Notes under the pieces: model-generated
What the model was told of the DNA's origin: nothing
The model's input: only the letters and a program-made list of their open reading frames with translations
Databases searched by the model: none
Assembly: GCA_900315635.1 (NCBI GenBank)
Contig: OMZV01000016.1
Span: forward strand, 1-54,250
Direction of reading: 5' to 3'
Origin: an uncultured Prevotella sp.
GTDB lineage: Bacteria > Bacteroidota > Bacteroidia > Bacteroidales > Bacteroidaceae
Length of the DNA: 54,250 nucleotides
Shown: positions 18,335-26,880 of the stretch, piece by piece
How the letters are laid out: each line of letters begins with the position of its first letter
Numbering within the stretch: the stretch's first letter is position 1
Position numbers and translations under genes: made by a program

Positions 18335-18994
18335 AATATAGCTTTAGTTACCACCACATACTTCGGTCCAATCCAGTGGTATCAGAAGCTGAACCGGTAC
18401 AAGACATGCTATATTGAGCGCTATGACAACTTTGTCAAGCAGACCTACCGCAACCGCTGTGTCATAGCAACAGCCAACGGAACACAGAAGCTTACCATTC
18501 CGGTAGAGGGCACCGATGAAAAGGGAGGGAAGATCCTAGACCGTGATATTCGCATCAGTGACCACGGAAACTGGCGCCACCTTCACTGGAACGCCCTCTC
18601 GTCAGCCTACGGCGAAAGCCCATTCTTCGAATTCTATGCCGACGACCTTCGACCATTCTTCGAACGCCGTTGGACTTATCTATATGACTTCAACTGGGAA
18701 ATAACGCTGAAGATTTGTGAACTTCTCGACATTCAGCCCGACATTCATCCCACAACCAACTATCTTCCGGAGGAAAAGTCCGATGAATCCGGCAATCTTT
18801 CCTTCCTCAGAAGCGATGGAACCGCCGATTTCCGCTCCGCCATTCGTCCGAAGCGCCCTCTCCCCGACCCTTCCTTCGAGCCTCAACCCTACTATCAAGT
18901 ATTCCGCCAAAAGAAAGAGCAAGCCTTTCTGCCGAACCTCAGCATACTCGACCTGCTCTTCAATGAGGGCAACGAGGCAGTATTGTACCTATAA
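18266..18994 (+). CDS. WbqC-like family protein with repeat-encoded N-terminus
   Basis: A 242-residue WbqC-family protein (DUF). The core begins at ALVTTTYFGPIQWYQKL and continues with VKQTYRNRCVIATANGTQKL, GNWRHLHWNALSSAYGESPF and the C-terminal NLSILDLLFNEG, all typical. Family members are often annotated as having a glycan-biosynthesis role, but no activity is firmly known to me. There is no possible start codon within or after the core's first strand. The only available ATG is 18266, so translation must pass through the repeat arm, adding the peptide GLGNQTPSPCGRLDE before the family domain. It is third in the dapB-lepB-wbqC run. Confidence 0.85.
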   Translation: MNEQETHTGLGNQTPSPCGRLDENIALVTTTYFGPIQWYQKLNRYKTCYIERYDNFVKQTYRNRCVIATANGTQKLTIPVEGTDEKGGKILDRDIRISDHGNWRHLHWNALSSAYGESPFFEFYADDLRPFFERRWTYLYDFNWEITLKICELLDIQPDIHPTTNYLPEEKSDESGNLSFLRSDGTADFRSAIRPKRPLPDPSFEPQPYYQVFRQKKEQAFLPNLSILDLLFNEGNEAVLYL

Positions 18995-19009
18995 TACTGC
19001 CCCATTCTA

Positions 19010-20884
19010 TTATTTGTTTATCACCTTAACTTTCTCTTGTCTGCCATTGGCAAAGGTTCTGACGATAATATTCAGCCCCTTATATGGCACCGCAGACTCC
19101 TGTCCGGCTACATTATAATAACGCTCACTAATCACTTGTGAGGCATTCTCTGCCGACACAGAAGCTATTCCATCAGTAACCGAAGGGATAACCTTTGCCA
19201 CGCCACTGTTGAAGACTCTGCATCCAGAACGCTTCTCTGGATTATATGCATTAACGAAAGCAACGACCTCAAGATGCCTTACTATGCACGAATCTTTAAG
19301 TTCAGCACCTGTAGACGGATTCTTCTCCACTTTCTCATGATTAGTCCAATACTCAGGAACTATAACAGAATAATCGGCAGAAGCATTATTCCCATTCCAT
19401 GTTATAGCGTCGCCCCATGTAGAACTTATTGTCTCACGATAGACATGACCGTGCCTGAAAGGTGAATCCGACGAATAGCCAGCCTGATGGTGCTGCGGCA
19501 CACTGTCCTCAATGAGCACTACCGACAATCGAGGTTCACTGCAAAGAACATCGAGAATACCATTCTTATTCACGTCTACATGAATGGCGATTCCATGGGT
19601 CGACGGGTCGTAAGACACACTCGGTTCAACCGAAACGAAAGCAGGCTTAGCCAACGCATACTGCAATATAGGGCGGAAATCATTGGCATAACCGACGCTC
19701 ATGACAGGGACAAGCATACCGACCTGCCGTGGATAATTTTCATCAGCGTCACGGTCGAGCATTGCCGCCGGGGCGTAAGTACCATCATTCCCATATAGCC
19801 ACTCATACTCCTTGTCGGCAGGAACAGTCAGGAAGTCGCTCTTATAACCACAATGATGCGTTATCTGGTTGAACTCAAAGCCCTCGTTCCTCATGGCATC
19901 AAGAGTCTTGATGGCACGCTCACAGTTAGGACACTCCTCTGTACTGAACTCCTCAAGCAACAGATGATGGTCGAAAGTATCACCTTCGCCATAGACAGCA
20001 AAGCCCAGTTCAGCATTAGCCGTATTATCGCCTGACTGGGCTGTGAATGTCACATTGCTCGAGAGATCGCGGCTAAGCTGTGATGCAGGAACAACAACAT
20101 TAATGGTGTCATGAGCCTGCTGAGTCAACAATGCCGTCGAAGACGCAGTTACAGGCGTCCCGCCATTGATACTGTAGGTATACTGATAGCCATTAGCAGC
20201 CTGCTCACCTAGATTTGTTACTACTGCAGTGAAAGCAAATGCAGAGTCCTTATTTACAGCCAGTTGTTTGGAAGACAATGCTACCGACAGGTTCGTTGCC
20301 GGAAGACGGTCGTCCTCAATGACCAGCTCTACACAGACACTGCCGTCATAGCCGCTAGTCTCAGAGCGGTTTTCCCACGTCCCATTCTTTCCAATCCAGC
20401 AACCGTTGAAGGCAGGAGTATAATCATTATCCTCGTCAGGACCGCCAAGCAGAATGGTCTTGCACGACTTCTGCTGATTGAAACTGTAGCCAATGGCAAG
20501 GTCTTGCCCCTCGGGTACAACAACAGGCGACGAAAGACTAACCTCATTCCACCCTGCTGACGGCGACGATACCGAAGCCGAGCCGAGGTCAACGCCCTGA
20601 ACGCTGTCACGAACCCATGCCTGCAAATCGGTGAGACCGTCGGTTTTGGCGATGGCAAACCGAATCTTGGTGATATTCATACCGGCATAATCGCTTAGCA
20701 TACCGGCAGGAATGACGCAGGCAGCCGATATTGTTCCACTGCCCGGCTTGCTCTTAGCCTGTGACGCATCAGACATCTGTCCGTCACAAAGCCCTACTAT
20801 AACAGAACCGGCAAATGCCGTTGAGCTCATAGCAATGAGCGCAACGGCACTAACCATAGTCTTGAAGAAACTATGCTTTATCAT
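19010..20884 (-). CDS. Secreted Omp28-related protein with thioredoxin-like CxxC and T9SS-like tail
   Basis: A 624-residue exported protein. The signal peptide is MIKHSFFKTMVSAVALIAMSS(TAFAG). Residues about 30-190 look like a beta-sandwich module (a ligand- or carbohydrate-binding-like fold), about 195-300 like an immunoglobulin-like module, and about 305-540 match the Omp28-related domain with LLEEFSTEECPNCERAIKTL, a thioredoxin-type CPNC site. The C-terminus (YYNVAGQESAVPYKGLNIIV...KVKVINK) is a T9SS-type signal. Omp28 of Porphyromonas is a surface adhesin or receptor candidate; a redox role for the CxxC is inferred. It starts 23 bases after the preceding secreted-protein gene, so the two are probably co-transcribed. 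Confidence 0.85.
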   Translation of the reverse strand: MIKHSFFKTMVSAVALIAMSSTAFAGSVIVGLCDGQMSDASQAKSKPGSGTISAACVIPAGMLSDYAGMNITKIRFAIAKTDGLTDLQAWVRDSVQGVDLGSASVSSPSAGWNEVSLSSPVVVPEGQDLAIGYSFNQQKSCKTILLGGPDEDNDYTPAFNGCWIGKNGTWENRSETSGYDGSVCVELVIEDDRLPATNLSVALSSKQLAVNKDSAFAFTAVVTNLGEQAANGYQYTYSINGGTPVTASSTALLTQQAHDTINVVVPASQLSRDLSSNVTFTAQSGDNTANAELGFAVYGEGDTFDHHLLLEEFSTEECPNCERAIKTLDAMRNEGFEFNQITHHCGYKSDFLTVPADKEYEWLYGNDGTYAPAAMLDRDADENYPRQVGMLVPVMSVGYANDFRPILQYALAKPAFVSVEPSVSYDPSTHGIAIHVDVNKNGILDVLCSEPRLSVVLIEDSVPQHHQAGYSSDSPFRHGHVYRETISSTWGDAITWNGNNASADYSVIVPEYWTNHEKVEKNPSTGAELKDSCIVRHLEVVAFVNAYNPEKRSGCRVFNSGVAKVIPSVTDGIASVSAENASQVISERYYNVAGQESAVPYKGLNIIVRTFANGRQEKVKVINK

Positions 20885-20907
20885 ATATTCCGAATCAATA
20901 ATCCTTA

Positions 20908-22863
20908 TTACTTCACAACCTTATAGGTCTTATTGCCGTCGCGGACAATGAACAATCCGTGGAGATTGGCAGCATTCCGAACCTTCATTCCGTCTATGGT
21001 ATAGTATTCCTTAGCACCGTTAGACTTAGCAGCCTCAACCGAAGAAATTCCATTATATGTCGGAGCATAGACTGTTATGACATTCGACGGGTTGCTGACC
21101 TGAGTACCGAACTCACCGGTTACACTGTAAGTGAAGACATCATTTCCAGTGAACGGAACCTCAACATTATATGATGTAGCGTTGTAAGGCAGTGTGACAG
21201 TAGCGTAAGGAAGTGTGTAAGTATCGCCCTTCTGTGCTATTCCAGTGATTGACAGCGAGTCGAACAGAGCCACGTCACCACCTTCGGCAGCATCAGTTAT
21301 CTTAAAGATGAGTCGTGAGTTGGCTGTACCGCCGCTTATCTCCTCATTGAACTCACTACCGGTTGTACTGAGGGTGAATTCCTTAGCTCCATCATTGAAT
21401 GTTACCTCCTTGGTATTCTCGTCGATAGTACCAAATCCTACCTTGACAACAACGTCGTCAGAAGCACTCATTCCGGTACCACTGACCGTTGCCTTGCCGC
21501 CACAGATAGAGTAATCAGCCTCAGGACCATAGAGGACATCCATTCCGGTCAGTCCGTAAGAGTCATAAATATTTGTGATACCGAGATAACCGGTGAAACA
21601 TGTAGCAAGGTAAACCGACCAGCCTGCATTGTCGATTAAGTCGTCGAGCGAGAACGGAGAACCGATTGGATTGCCAAAGACTGTGCTCTGAGGATCGTCA
21701 TTAGAGTAAGGAATCTCACCGAATCCATCGTTGAAATAGCTTACTTGCTCAGTGCCGTCAGTTACGGTATGAGTGCGGACAAGGCTCAAAGTATAAGTAT
21801 GGGCATTGTCTGACTTCTCCCAGTTTGCCGTGAAACCATTCTCTGTGACGTCGGTAGCCTCATCGGCAACAGGCGCAGCAACCTCATCGACCTCAAGATC
21901 ATCACTATAGCCGGAGCCCGGATAAGACTCTCCGTCGGCATTCTTTGCAACAACTGAAACCAACACACCATCGGTTACGACGAAATCACCGGTAAGGTCG
22001 GCGGAATTGGTTGTCACCTCGGCAGATGTTATAGAATCACCTGTCTCATGGTTATACAATGTGGCTACATAGCTTGTCGCTCCATCAACAGCATCCCAAC
22101 TGGCTGTAATTGTAGAGCCGTTCTTGACATTGGCTTTAACATTTTGTGGAGTGTTCAACGGATAGACAAGCCGCTCAACACTGACACTGTCGACCAGCAC
22201 CTTGCCTCCCCAGCCAAATAACATGACGGCAGTCTGCTTTACACCGCCGCTAGTGGTGAATGAGCACTCGGTGAATTTGTCGGACGACATCGGCAGACCG
22301 GCTGCCTGGATGATTCCGCGAGAGGTGGAATCGTTGTTCATCACGAAATACTGGAGTACCTGGTCGCTTCTGTCCGGATTGGCATTCTTAACCCACATCT
22401 TTACTCGGAACACGCCCTGATCGCCCGAAAGGTCAATATTCGGGGTCATAAGGTAACCCGGGTCGCCTTCCTTTGTGTCAACATAACTTTCGTAAGCATT
22501 GCCACCAGCCTGATAGATGTGCCATGCGCCCCATCCCGGAATCAGTATGTTAGCAAGAGAATCCGTGAGTTCTACAGTGTCAGGAACTTCAGCAGAACCC
22601 TTCGTCAGACTGCTGAAGCCCTCCGAAAGAGCAACAACCGGAGTAACGCCTGCAGGGGTGGCGTCGGCTTTCTTCACACCTTTACTATAAGCCTTCATCA
22701 CGTCGGCAGCCTTGAAGTTCTTTCCGACAGGCGTCTGGAGGAATGCCTTCACACCGGCAGGTATATTTTCGTTAGCTCCTTTCAGTGAAATGTTTGTCTG
22801 TGCTGATGCAGTTGCCGACAACATGCAAACTGCTACAGCCGATAGAAGTAGAGATTTTACCAT
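20908..22863 (-). CDS. Secreted fibronectin-III / choice-of-anchor protein with T9SS-like tail
   Basis: A 651-residue exported protein. Its signal peptide MVKSLLLSAVAVCMLSATASA is followed by a cleaved-adhesin-like module (about residues 75-225), two Fn3 domains (about 232-325 and 335-380, the second split) and a second beta-sandwich module (about 380-560). The end, YYTIDGMKVRNAANLHGLFI followed by VRDGNKTYKVVK, is a T9SS C-terminal domain. Probably a surface or secreted binding protein. The ligand is unknown. It is first of a two-gene operon with the Omp28-related protein. A minus-strand -7 box TAACTTTG (22907-22914) lies 43 bases before the ATG. Confidence 0.84.
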   Translation of the reverse strand: MVKSLLLSAVAVCMLSATASAQTNISLKGANENIPAGVKAFLQTPVGKNFKAADVMKAYSKGVKKADATPAGVTPVVALSEGFSSLTKGSAEVPDTVELTDSLANILIPGWGAWHIYQAGGNAYESYVDTKEGDPGYLMTPNIDLSGDQGVFRVKMWVKNANPDRSDQVLQYFVMNNDSTSRGIIQAAGLPMSSDKFTECSFTTSGGVKQTAVMLFGWGGKVLVDSVSVERLVYPLNTPQNVKANVKNGSTITASWDAVDGATSYVATLYNHETGDSITSAEVTTNSADLTGDFVVTDGVLVSVVAKNADGESYPGSGYSDDLEVDEVAAPVADEATDVTENGFTANWEKSDNAHTYTLSLVRTHTVTDGTEQVSYFNDGFGEIPYSNDDPQSTVFGNPIGSPFSLDDLIDNAGWSVYLATCFTGYLGITNIYDSYGLTGMDVLYGPEADYSICGGKATVSGTGMSASDDVVVKVGFGTIDENTKEVTFNDGAKEFTLSTTGSEFNEEISGGTANSRLIFKITDAAEGGDVALFDSLSITGIAQKGDTYTLPYATVTLPYNATSYNVEVPFTGNDVFTYSVTGEFGTQVSNPSNVITVYAPTYNGISSVEAAKSNGAKEYYTIDGMKVRNAANLHGLFIVRDGNKTYKVVK

Positions 22864-22906
22864 AAAATTTATTTTAGCAGTTATAATTATTTATTATTTT
22901 CGACCA

Positions 22907-22914
22907 CAAAGTTA
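22907..22914 (-). promoter_or_regulatory. -7 promoter box for the two secreted-protein genes
   Basis: TAACTTTG on the minus strand, 43 bases from the ATG at 22863. Exact TAnnTTTG match; the -33 region is weak. Confidence 0.5.
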
Positions 22915-23041
22915 CTAATTTTAAGTAAAATCAAGAAATAAGTCACGAAATTAACATTCACTTTTATAAAAGAGAAACTATTTGAATGAATATACTTTAC
23001 AAATAGTACTAAACAAGCCCGTTTAAAGAACAATTAATGCC

Positions 23042-23147
23042 CAACTGAGTTGTAAAACGGTATCTTTTGGCTTCTAATTCGGTATCTTTTGGCTCGTAAT
23101 CGGGTATCTTTTACGAGCCAAAAGATATCCAATTAAAAACGCATTGA
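23042..23147. repeat. GGTATCTTTT-type tandem/inverted repeat, copy B
   Basis: Two exact-length 22-base units (23059-23080 and 23081-23102, each opening GGTATCTTTTGGC) and a third partial unit, followed by an inverted copy (CCAAAAGATATCCAATTA, 23118-23135). Same architecture as 12464-12566. Confidence 0.88.
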
Positions 23148-23279
23148 TTATCAACAAGTTACAAAGAGCGTTTCCAATAAAGCGAAAGCGGTGTAAAAAT
23201 ATTGACTCATTGATTATATCCAGAATTTAATTAACACAGAAAAAAAATGCCTGGACGATGGCATAACGATTATTTTTTA

Positions 23280-23287
23280 TACCTTTG
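23280..23287 (+). promoter_or_regulatory. -7 promoter box, five bases before the AraC-type regulator ATG
   Basis: TACCTTTG at 23280-23287 with the ATG at 23293. If used, transcription would begin at or within a few bases of the start codon. No -33 TTTG at the expected spacing. Confidence 0.45.
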
Positions 23288-23292
23288 TAAAC

Positions 23293-24804
23293 ATGAAGAA
23301 AAACCTGGCACATCATATATTTCTGTTGGTCATTTGCCTGTTTTCGTCCATTCCATCGGTCGGAAAGCCTGTCGCCAATGCCGACTCGCTATTGAAATGG
23401 GGCGAGAAAGACTACTACAATGAACTGTATTCTGACGCTGTCGACAAATACCTGAAATGCATAGAAAAGGCAAGAAACGACGGCGACGACTACCATGAGG
23501 CATACGCTCTGTGTGAAATAGGCATGGTGTATACCCGACTGAACGATTACCAAAGGTCGGTTTTCTACCTGCAGAAAGGTTTTGAGCTGGCTCGGAAAAG
23601 CGGTTGCCGTGAGGTCGAAGGCAAAGCTGCAGCCCATCTTGCTGCAGTATATGCGTTCAACGACAAGTTGGCGGAAGCAAAGAAGTACTACGCCATAGAA
23701 CAGAAACTGCCTCATGTCAGCGAGGGATTGCGTCAGTATTTCCTGCTTTACAACAAGGCACTTATAACCCAGCTGAGCGGACAATCCGACAAGGCACTGC
23801 AGCTTCACAGGCAAACACTGCGCTGTGTTGACAGATTCCATCTGAACAAACATTATTCATCGTCGGTCTATGGATTGATAGTCTATCTCTACTTGGACAA
23901 AGGAAATATTGCTATGGCAAAGGATTACTGTGAAAAATACAGGGCGTTTATAGGCAAGGACGGGCGTGTCTTCATGGAAGCTTACTATGAGATGTTGCGC
24001 GATGTCTGCAATTATTCAGGCGACAAGGCAATGACTGCCAACTATGAGCGTAAGGCCGACTCCATTTCCATGGCGATAATAACCCAGCAGCAGATTAACG
24101 CCGTCGACAACAAGGTGGTACAGTTTGAAGATGAGCAGTCGCAGAACACTATCCTTGAGCTCAGCGATAAGGTGACTCACCGTGACGTAGTTATTGCCCT
24201 GACAGTGGTTGTTATTGTCATGCTGGTTCTTTTGACCATTATTATCGTCCGCAGCAACAGGAAGCTAAAGGACGCCCAACGGATTCTCATAAGGAAAAAT
24301 CAGGAGATAAGGCTTGAGGCACAGAACTACAGAAGCCTGCTCAACAACAATACAGAGACAAAAGTGAAAGCCTCAAGGGAGGATGAAGGGAGCAAGGATG
24401 ACACCCCGACGAGCGGCAATAAGCCCGCGGCTCAACCTCTGATGTCAGAGGAGCAGACTCGCCGGTTGGCAGCCGAAATAACCAAGGTGATGAATGATAC
24501 AGAGGCTATTTGCAGCCCTTCGTTCAGCCTTGCAGTACTTGCACAGATGGTAGGATCGAACACAACGTATGTTTCATATACCATAAACAAGGTCTACAAC
24601 TTCAATTTCAAGACTTTACTGAACGAATACCGAATCCGGGAGGCTTGCCAGAGACTTGAAGACCAGAAGCATTATGGGCATTTGACGATTAAGGCAATAT
24701 TCCAGGGACTGGGCTACAACAGCTACAGTAATTTCGTGGCGGCATTCAAGAAAGTCAACGGAATGACGCCATCAGAATACATGAGGCTGGCAAGCAGTAA
24801 ATAA
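23293..24804 (+). CDS. Membrane-bound TPR / AraC-type transcriptional regulator
   Basis: A 503-residue one-protein sensor-regulator. An N-terminal signal sequence is followed by TPR repeats (about residues 30-265, for example YHEAYALCEIGMVYTRLNDY), then a transmembrane helix (ALTVVVIVMLVLLTIIIV, about 301-318), a short coiled coil and a C-terminal AraC/XylS helix-turn-helix pair (about 400-503: SLAVLAQMVGSNTTYVSYTI and LTIKAIFQGLGYNSYSNFVA). The TPR part would be periplasmic and the DNA-binding part cytoplasmic, giving direct signalling without phosphorelay. This architecture is common in Bacteroidales. The targets are not shown by sequence; the divergently placed secreted-protein operon is a candidate (inference). 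Confidence 0.85.
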   Translation: MKKNLAHHIFLLVICLFSSIPSVGKPVANADSLLKWGEKDYYNELYSDAVDKYLKCIEKARNDGDDYHEAYALCEIGMVYTRLNDYQRSVFYLQKGFELARKSGCREVEGKAAAHLAAVYAFNDKLAEAKKYYAIEQKLPHVSEGLRQYFLLYNKALITQLSGQSDKALQLHRQTLRCVDRFHLNKHYSSSVYGLIVYLYLDKGNIAMAKDYCEKYRAFIGKDGRVFMEAYYEMLRDVCNYSGDKAMTANYERKADSISMAIITQQQINAVDNKVVQFEDEQSQNTILELSDKVTHRDVVIALTVVVIVMLVLLTIIIVRSNRKLKDAQRILIRKNQEIRLEAQNYRSLLNNNTETKVKASREDEGSKDDTPTSGNKPAAQPLMSEEQTRRLAAEITKVMNDTEAICSPSFSLAVLAQMVGSNTTYVSYTINKVYNFNFKTLLNEYRIREACQRLEDQKHYGHLTIKAIFQGLGYNSYSNFVAAFKKVNGMTPSEYMRLASSK

Positions 24805-24910
24805 GCCGAAAAGACAATGAATATGGTTACTGACAGTTATGGTTGTAATTTTGTAACCTAAAAAAATATAAAAGTAGTGTCGGTTGGGGCTTATTGTCTG
24901 TAGATTCTGT

Positions 24911-24918
24911 TAACTTTG
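24911..24918 (+). promoter_or_regulatory. -7 promoter box for ribF
   Basis: TAACTTTG followed by CACCC, 18 bases before the chosen ribF ATG. An ATG at 24916 would lie inside the box, which supports the start at 24937. Confidence 0.6.
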
Positions 24919-24936
24919 CACCCTAAATATCATTGT

Positions 24937-25887
24937 ATGAATAAGATATACTTGGACGAGAAGACTACTCCGGGCAAGCCACTGGTGGCTACAATCGGGT
25001 TTTTCGACGGTGTTCACCGTGGTCATCAGTTCCTCATAAAACAGGTTTGCGACGAGGCTAAAGCCAGCGGAATGGAGTCGGCGGTAATAACTTTCGACGA
25101 GCATCCACGGAAAGTTCTGCATCAGGACTATCAGCCACGGCTATTGTCGACTCTTGAGGAGAAGCTCATTCTGCTCTCGAGGACAGGCATCGACAATGCT
25201 GTCGTGCTGCACTTCGACCGTGAGATGGCGGGACTCTCAGCCCATGACTTCATGGAGAAGGTACTGCGTGACCGTCTGAACGTCAAGAAACTCATCATTG
25301 GCTATGACAACCGTTTCGGTCATAACCGTGCCGAAGGGTTCGACGATTACGTCCGTATGGGCCATGAAATGGGCATAGAGGTCATTCAGAGTCAGGCTTT
25401 CAGCCTCAACGGGGTAAACGTCAGTTCGTCTTACATACGCAAGCTTATAGAGAAAGGTGAACTGGAACTTGCCAATAAGTGCCTGGGCTATCCTTATGCT
25501 ATATACGGGAAAGTGGTTTCCGGCTATCAGGAAGGGCGCAAGCTGGGCTTCCCTACTGCCAACCTAGACCTGTCGGGATCAGGGCAACTGGTGCCCGCAA
25601 ATGGCGTCTATGGCGTTAAAGTGAGGTTGCAGGACTCCATGCAATACCGCCGTGGAATGATGAATATCGGCACGCGTCCTACTTTCAATGGCAAGAATCT
25701 GTCCATTGAAGCATATATTTTCGACTTCTCCGGCGATATTTACGGGCAGACTCTAGTGGCAGCGTTTATCCATAGGATTCGTGACGAGCATAAGTTCGAC
25801 AGTGCTGAGGAACTGGCTGAGCAAATGAGAAATGACGCAAAAATAATAGAAGAACAATTTGATAAAGAATCAGAAGATGAAGAATAG
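24937..25887 (+). CDS. ribF: Bifunctional riboflavin kinase / FAD synthetase
   Basis: A 316-residue RibF of normal length. The FAD synthetase (nucleotidyltransferase) half has IGFFDGVHRGHQFLI, with the HxGH-type motif, and VSSSYIRKLIEKGELELA. The flavokinase half has GKVVSGYQEGRKLGFPTANL, GVYGVKV and NIGTRPTF. It phosphorylates riboflavin to FMN and adenylylates FMN to FAD. Start 24937 is chosen because the -7 box at 24911-24918 would exclude the ATG at 24916. The gene end overlaps the start of the CPBP protease gene (ATGAAGAATAG), indicating coupling. Confidence 0.95.
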   Translation: MNKIYLDEKTTPGKPLVATIGFFDGVHRGHQFLIKQVCDEAKASGMESAVITFDEHPRKVLHQDYQPRLLSTLEEKLILLSRTGIDNAVVLHFDREMAGLSAHDFMEKVLRDRLNVKKLIIGYDNRFGHNRAEGFDDYVRMGHEMGIEVIQSQAFSLNGVNVSSSYIRKLIEKGELELANKCLGYPYAIYGKVVSGYQEGRKLGFPTANLDLSGSGQLVPANGVYGVKVRLQDSMQYRRGMMNIGTRPTFNGKNLSIEAYIFDFSGDIYGQTLVAAFIHRIRDEHKFDSAEELAEQMRNDAKIIEEQFDKESEDEE

Positions 25888-26707
25888 GATAACAAGAGAC
25901 ATACTGTACATCATACTGTTTGCCGCAGTATTTTTCCTTATTCAGTTTATCATTGAGGCAGGAGGTGCCTTTGTTTACGGATTGGCTAGGGGGCTGAGCT
26001 TCCGGACAGTCCTCACAGGCATGGCGGCAGGCAAATACAGCGAGTTGCTGACAGCTACTGTTGTACTCAGCAGCCTGATAACCATTGCTCTTTACGGGAC
26101 ACTTAAATGGTCGCCAATATCCCGCACATACATTAAGACAAAGCCTTGGGGTGTGCTGTTCTGGGTCGTTTTCCTGGCTTTTGGTACCATTCTGCCGACA
26201 GAATGGATATATGAGAAGATTCAACTGACTATGCCGGAGCAGACGGAACAGCTCTTCGAGGGTATAATGAAACAGCCGTGGGGCTATGCCGCAATAGGTC
26301 TGCTTGTGCCAATAGCCGAAGAAATGGTGTTCCGTGGTGGTATTCTAAGAAAGCTTTTGGACATCTTCGGACAGCGTTGGCACTGGGCTGCAATTGCCGT
26401 TTCAGCCATTCTCTTCGGTGCTCTGCACGGTAATCTGGCCCAGGGCATACATGCGTTCATCATCGGATTGCTGCTTGGATGGATGTACTACCGCACAAAG
26501 AGCATCATTCCGACCGTTGCGCTCCATTGGGTTAATAATACTGTGGCTTATGTTATGTACAATATTATGCCTCAGATGAACGATGGAAAGCTCATTGACT
26601 TATTCCACGGAAGTGATAAGATGATGTACTTGGGACTGGGATTCTCGCTCTGTATTCTCATTCCTTCCATCATCCAGCTTGCCGTAAGAATGAAGCCTGC
26701 TAAATAA
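25877..26707 (+). CDS. CPBP family intramembrane metalloprotease
   Basis: A 276-residue polytopic membrane protein with about 7-8 hydrophobic segments. The CPBP (Abi/CAAX-protease) motifs are all present: EEMVFRGGILRKLL (Glu-Glu and Arg), FGALHGNLAQGIHAF (second motif His) and HWVNNT (third motif). Family members cleave within membranes, and some act in bacteriocin immunity or prenyl-protein processing; the substrate here is unknown. The start at 25877 (MKNRITRDILY) overlaps the ribF stop. An ATG at 25859 would extend it six residues into ribF. Confidence 0.88.
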   Translation: MKNRITRDILYIILFAAVFFLIQFIIEAGGAFVYGLARGLSFRTVLTGMAAGKYSELLTATVVLSSLITIALYGTLKWSPISRTYIKTKPWGVLFWVVFLAFGTILPTEWIYEKIQLTMPEQTEQLFEGIMKQPWGYAAIGLLVPIAEEMVFRGGILRKLLDIFGQRWHWAAIAVSAILFGALHGNLAQGIHAFIIGLLLGWMYYRTKSIIPTVALHWVNNTVAYVMYNIMPQMNDGKLIDLFHGSDKMMYLGLGFSLCILIPSIIQLAVRMKPAK

Positions 26708-26737
26708 ACGGGAGGCCCCCACTAAATAAAATTGTAA

Positions 26738-26855
26738 GTCCCCACCAAGCCTCCCCCAAGGGGAGGATGTCTGATTACCTAAGATTTGCTGAAAGCTACA
26801 TTATAGTCTTTTAGGTAACTGAACATCCTCCCCTTGGGGAAGGCTTGGTGGGGAC
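26738..26855. repeat. REPIN-like inverted pair of G+C-rich arms (copy 3)
   Basis: The best-preserved copy. Left arm 26738-26783 and right arm 26807-26855 begin and end with GTCCCCACCAAGCC and its inverse, with a 23-base spacer. It lies between converging genes, just after the CPBP protease stop, and could also act as a terminator. Confidence 0.9.
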
Positions 26856-26880
26856 TTCCCGTTTGTTTGGACTTCCGTCT

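Larger units (their letters stand above)
22864..23292. other. 429-base divergent intergenic region
   Basis: It carries the minus-strand promoter at 22907-22914, the repeat copy B at 23042-23147 and the plus-strand -7 box at 23280-23287. No gene or RNA is otherwise recognised. Confidence 0.6.

Noticed and set aside
26738-26855. The REPIN-like copy as an ordinary terminator only
   Set aside because: It could terminate transcription, but near-identical arms at four other loci, including inside coding sequence, show it is a dispersed repeat.
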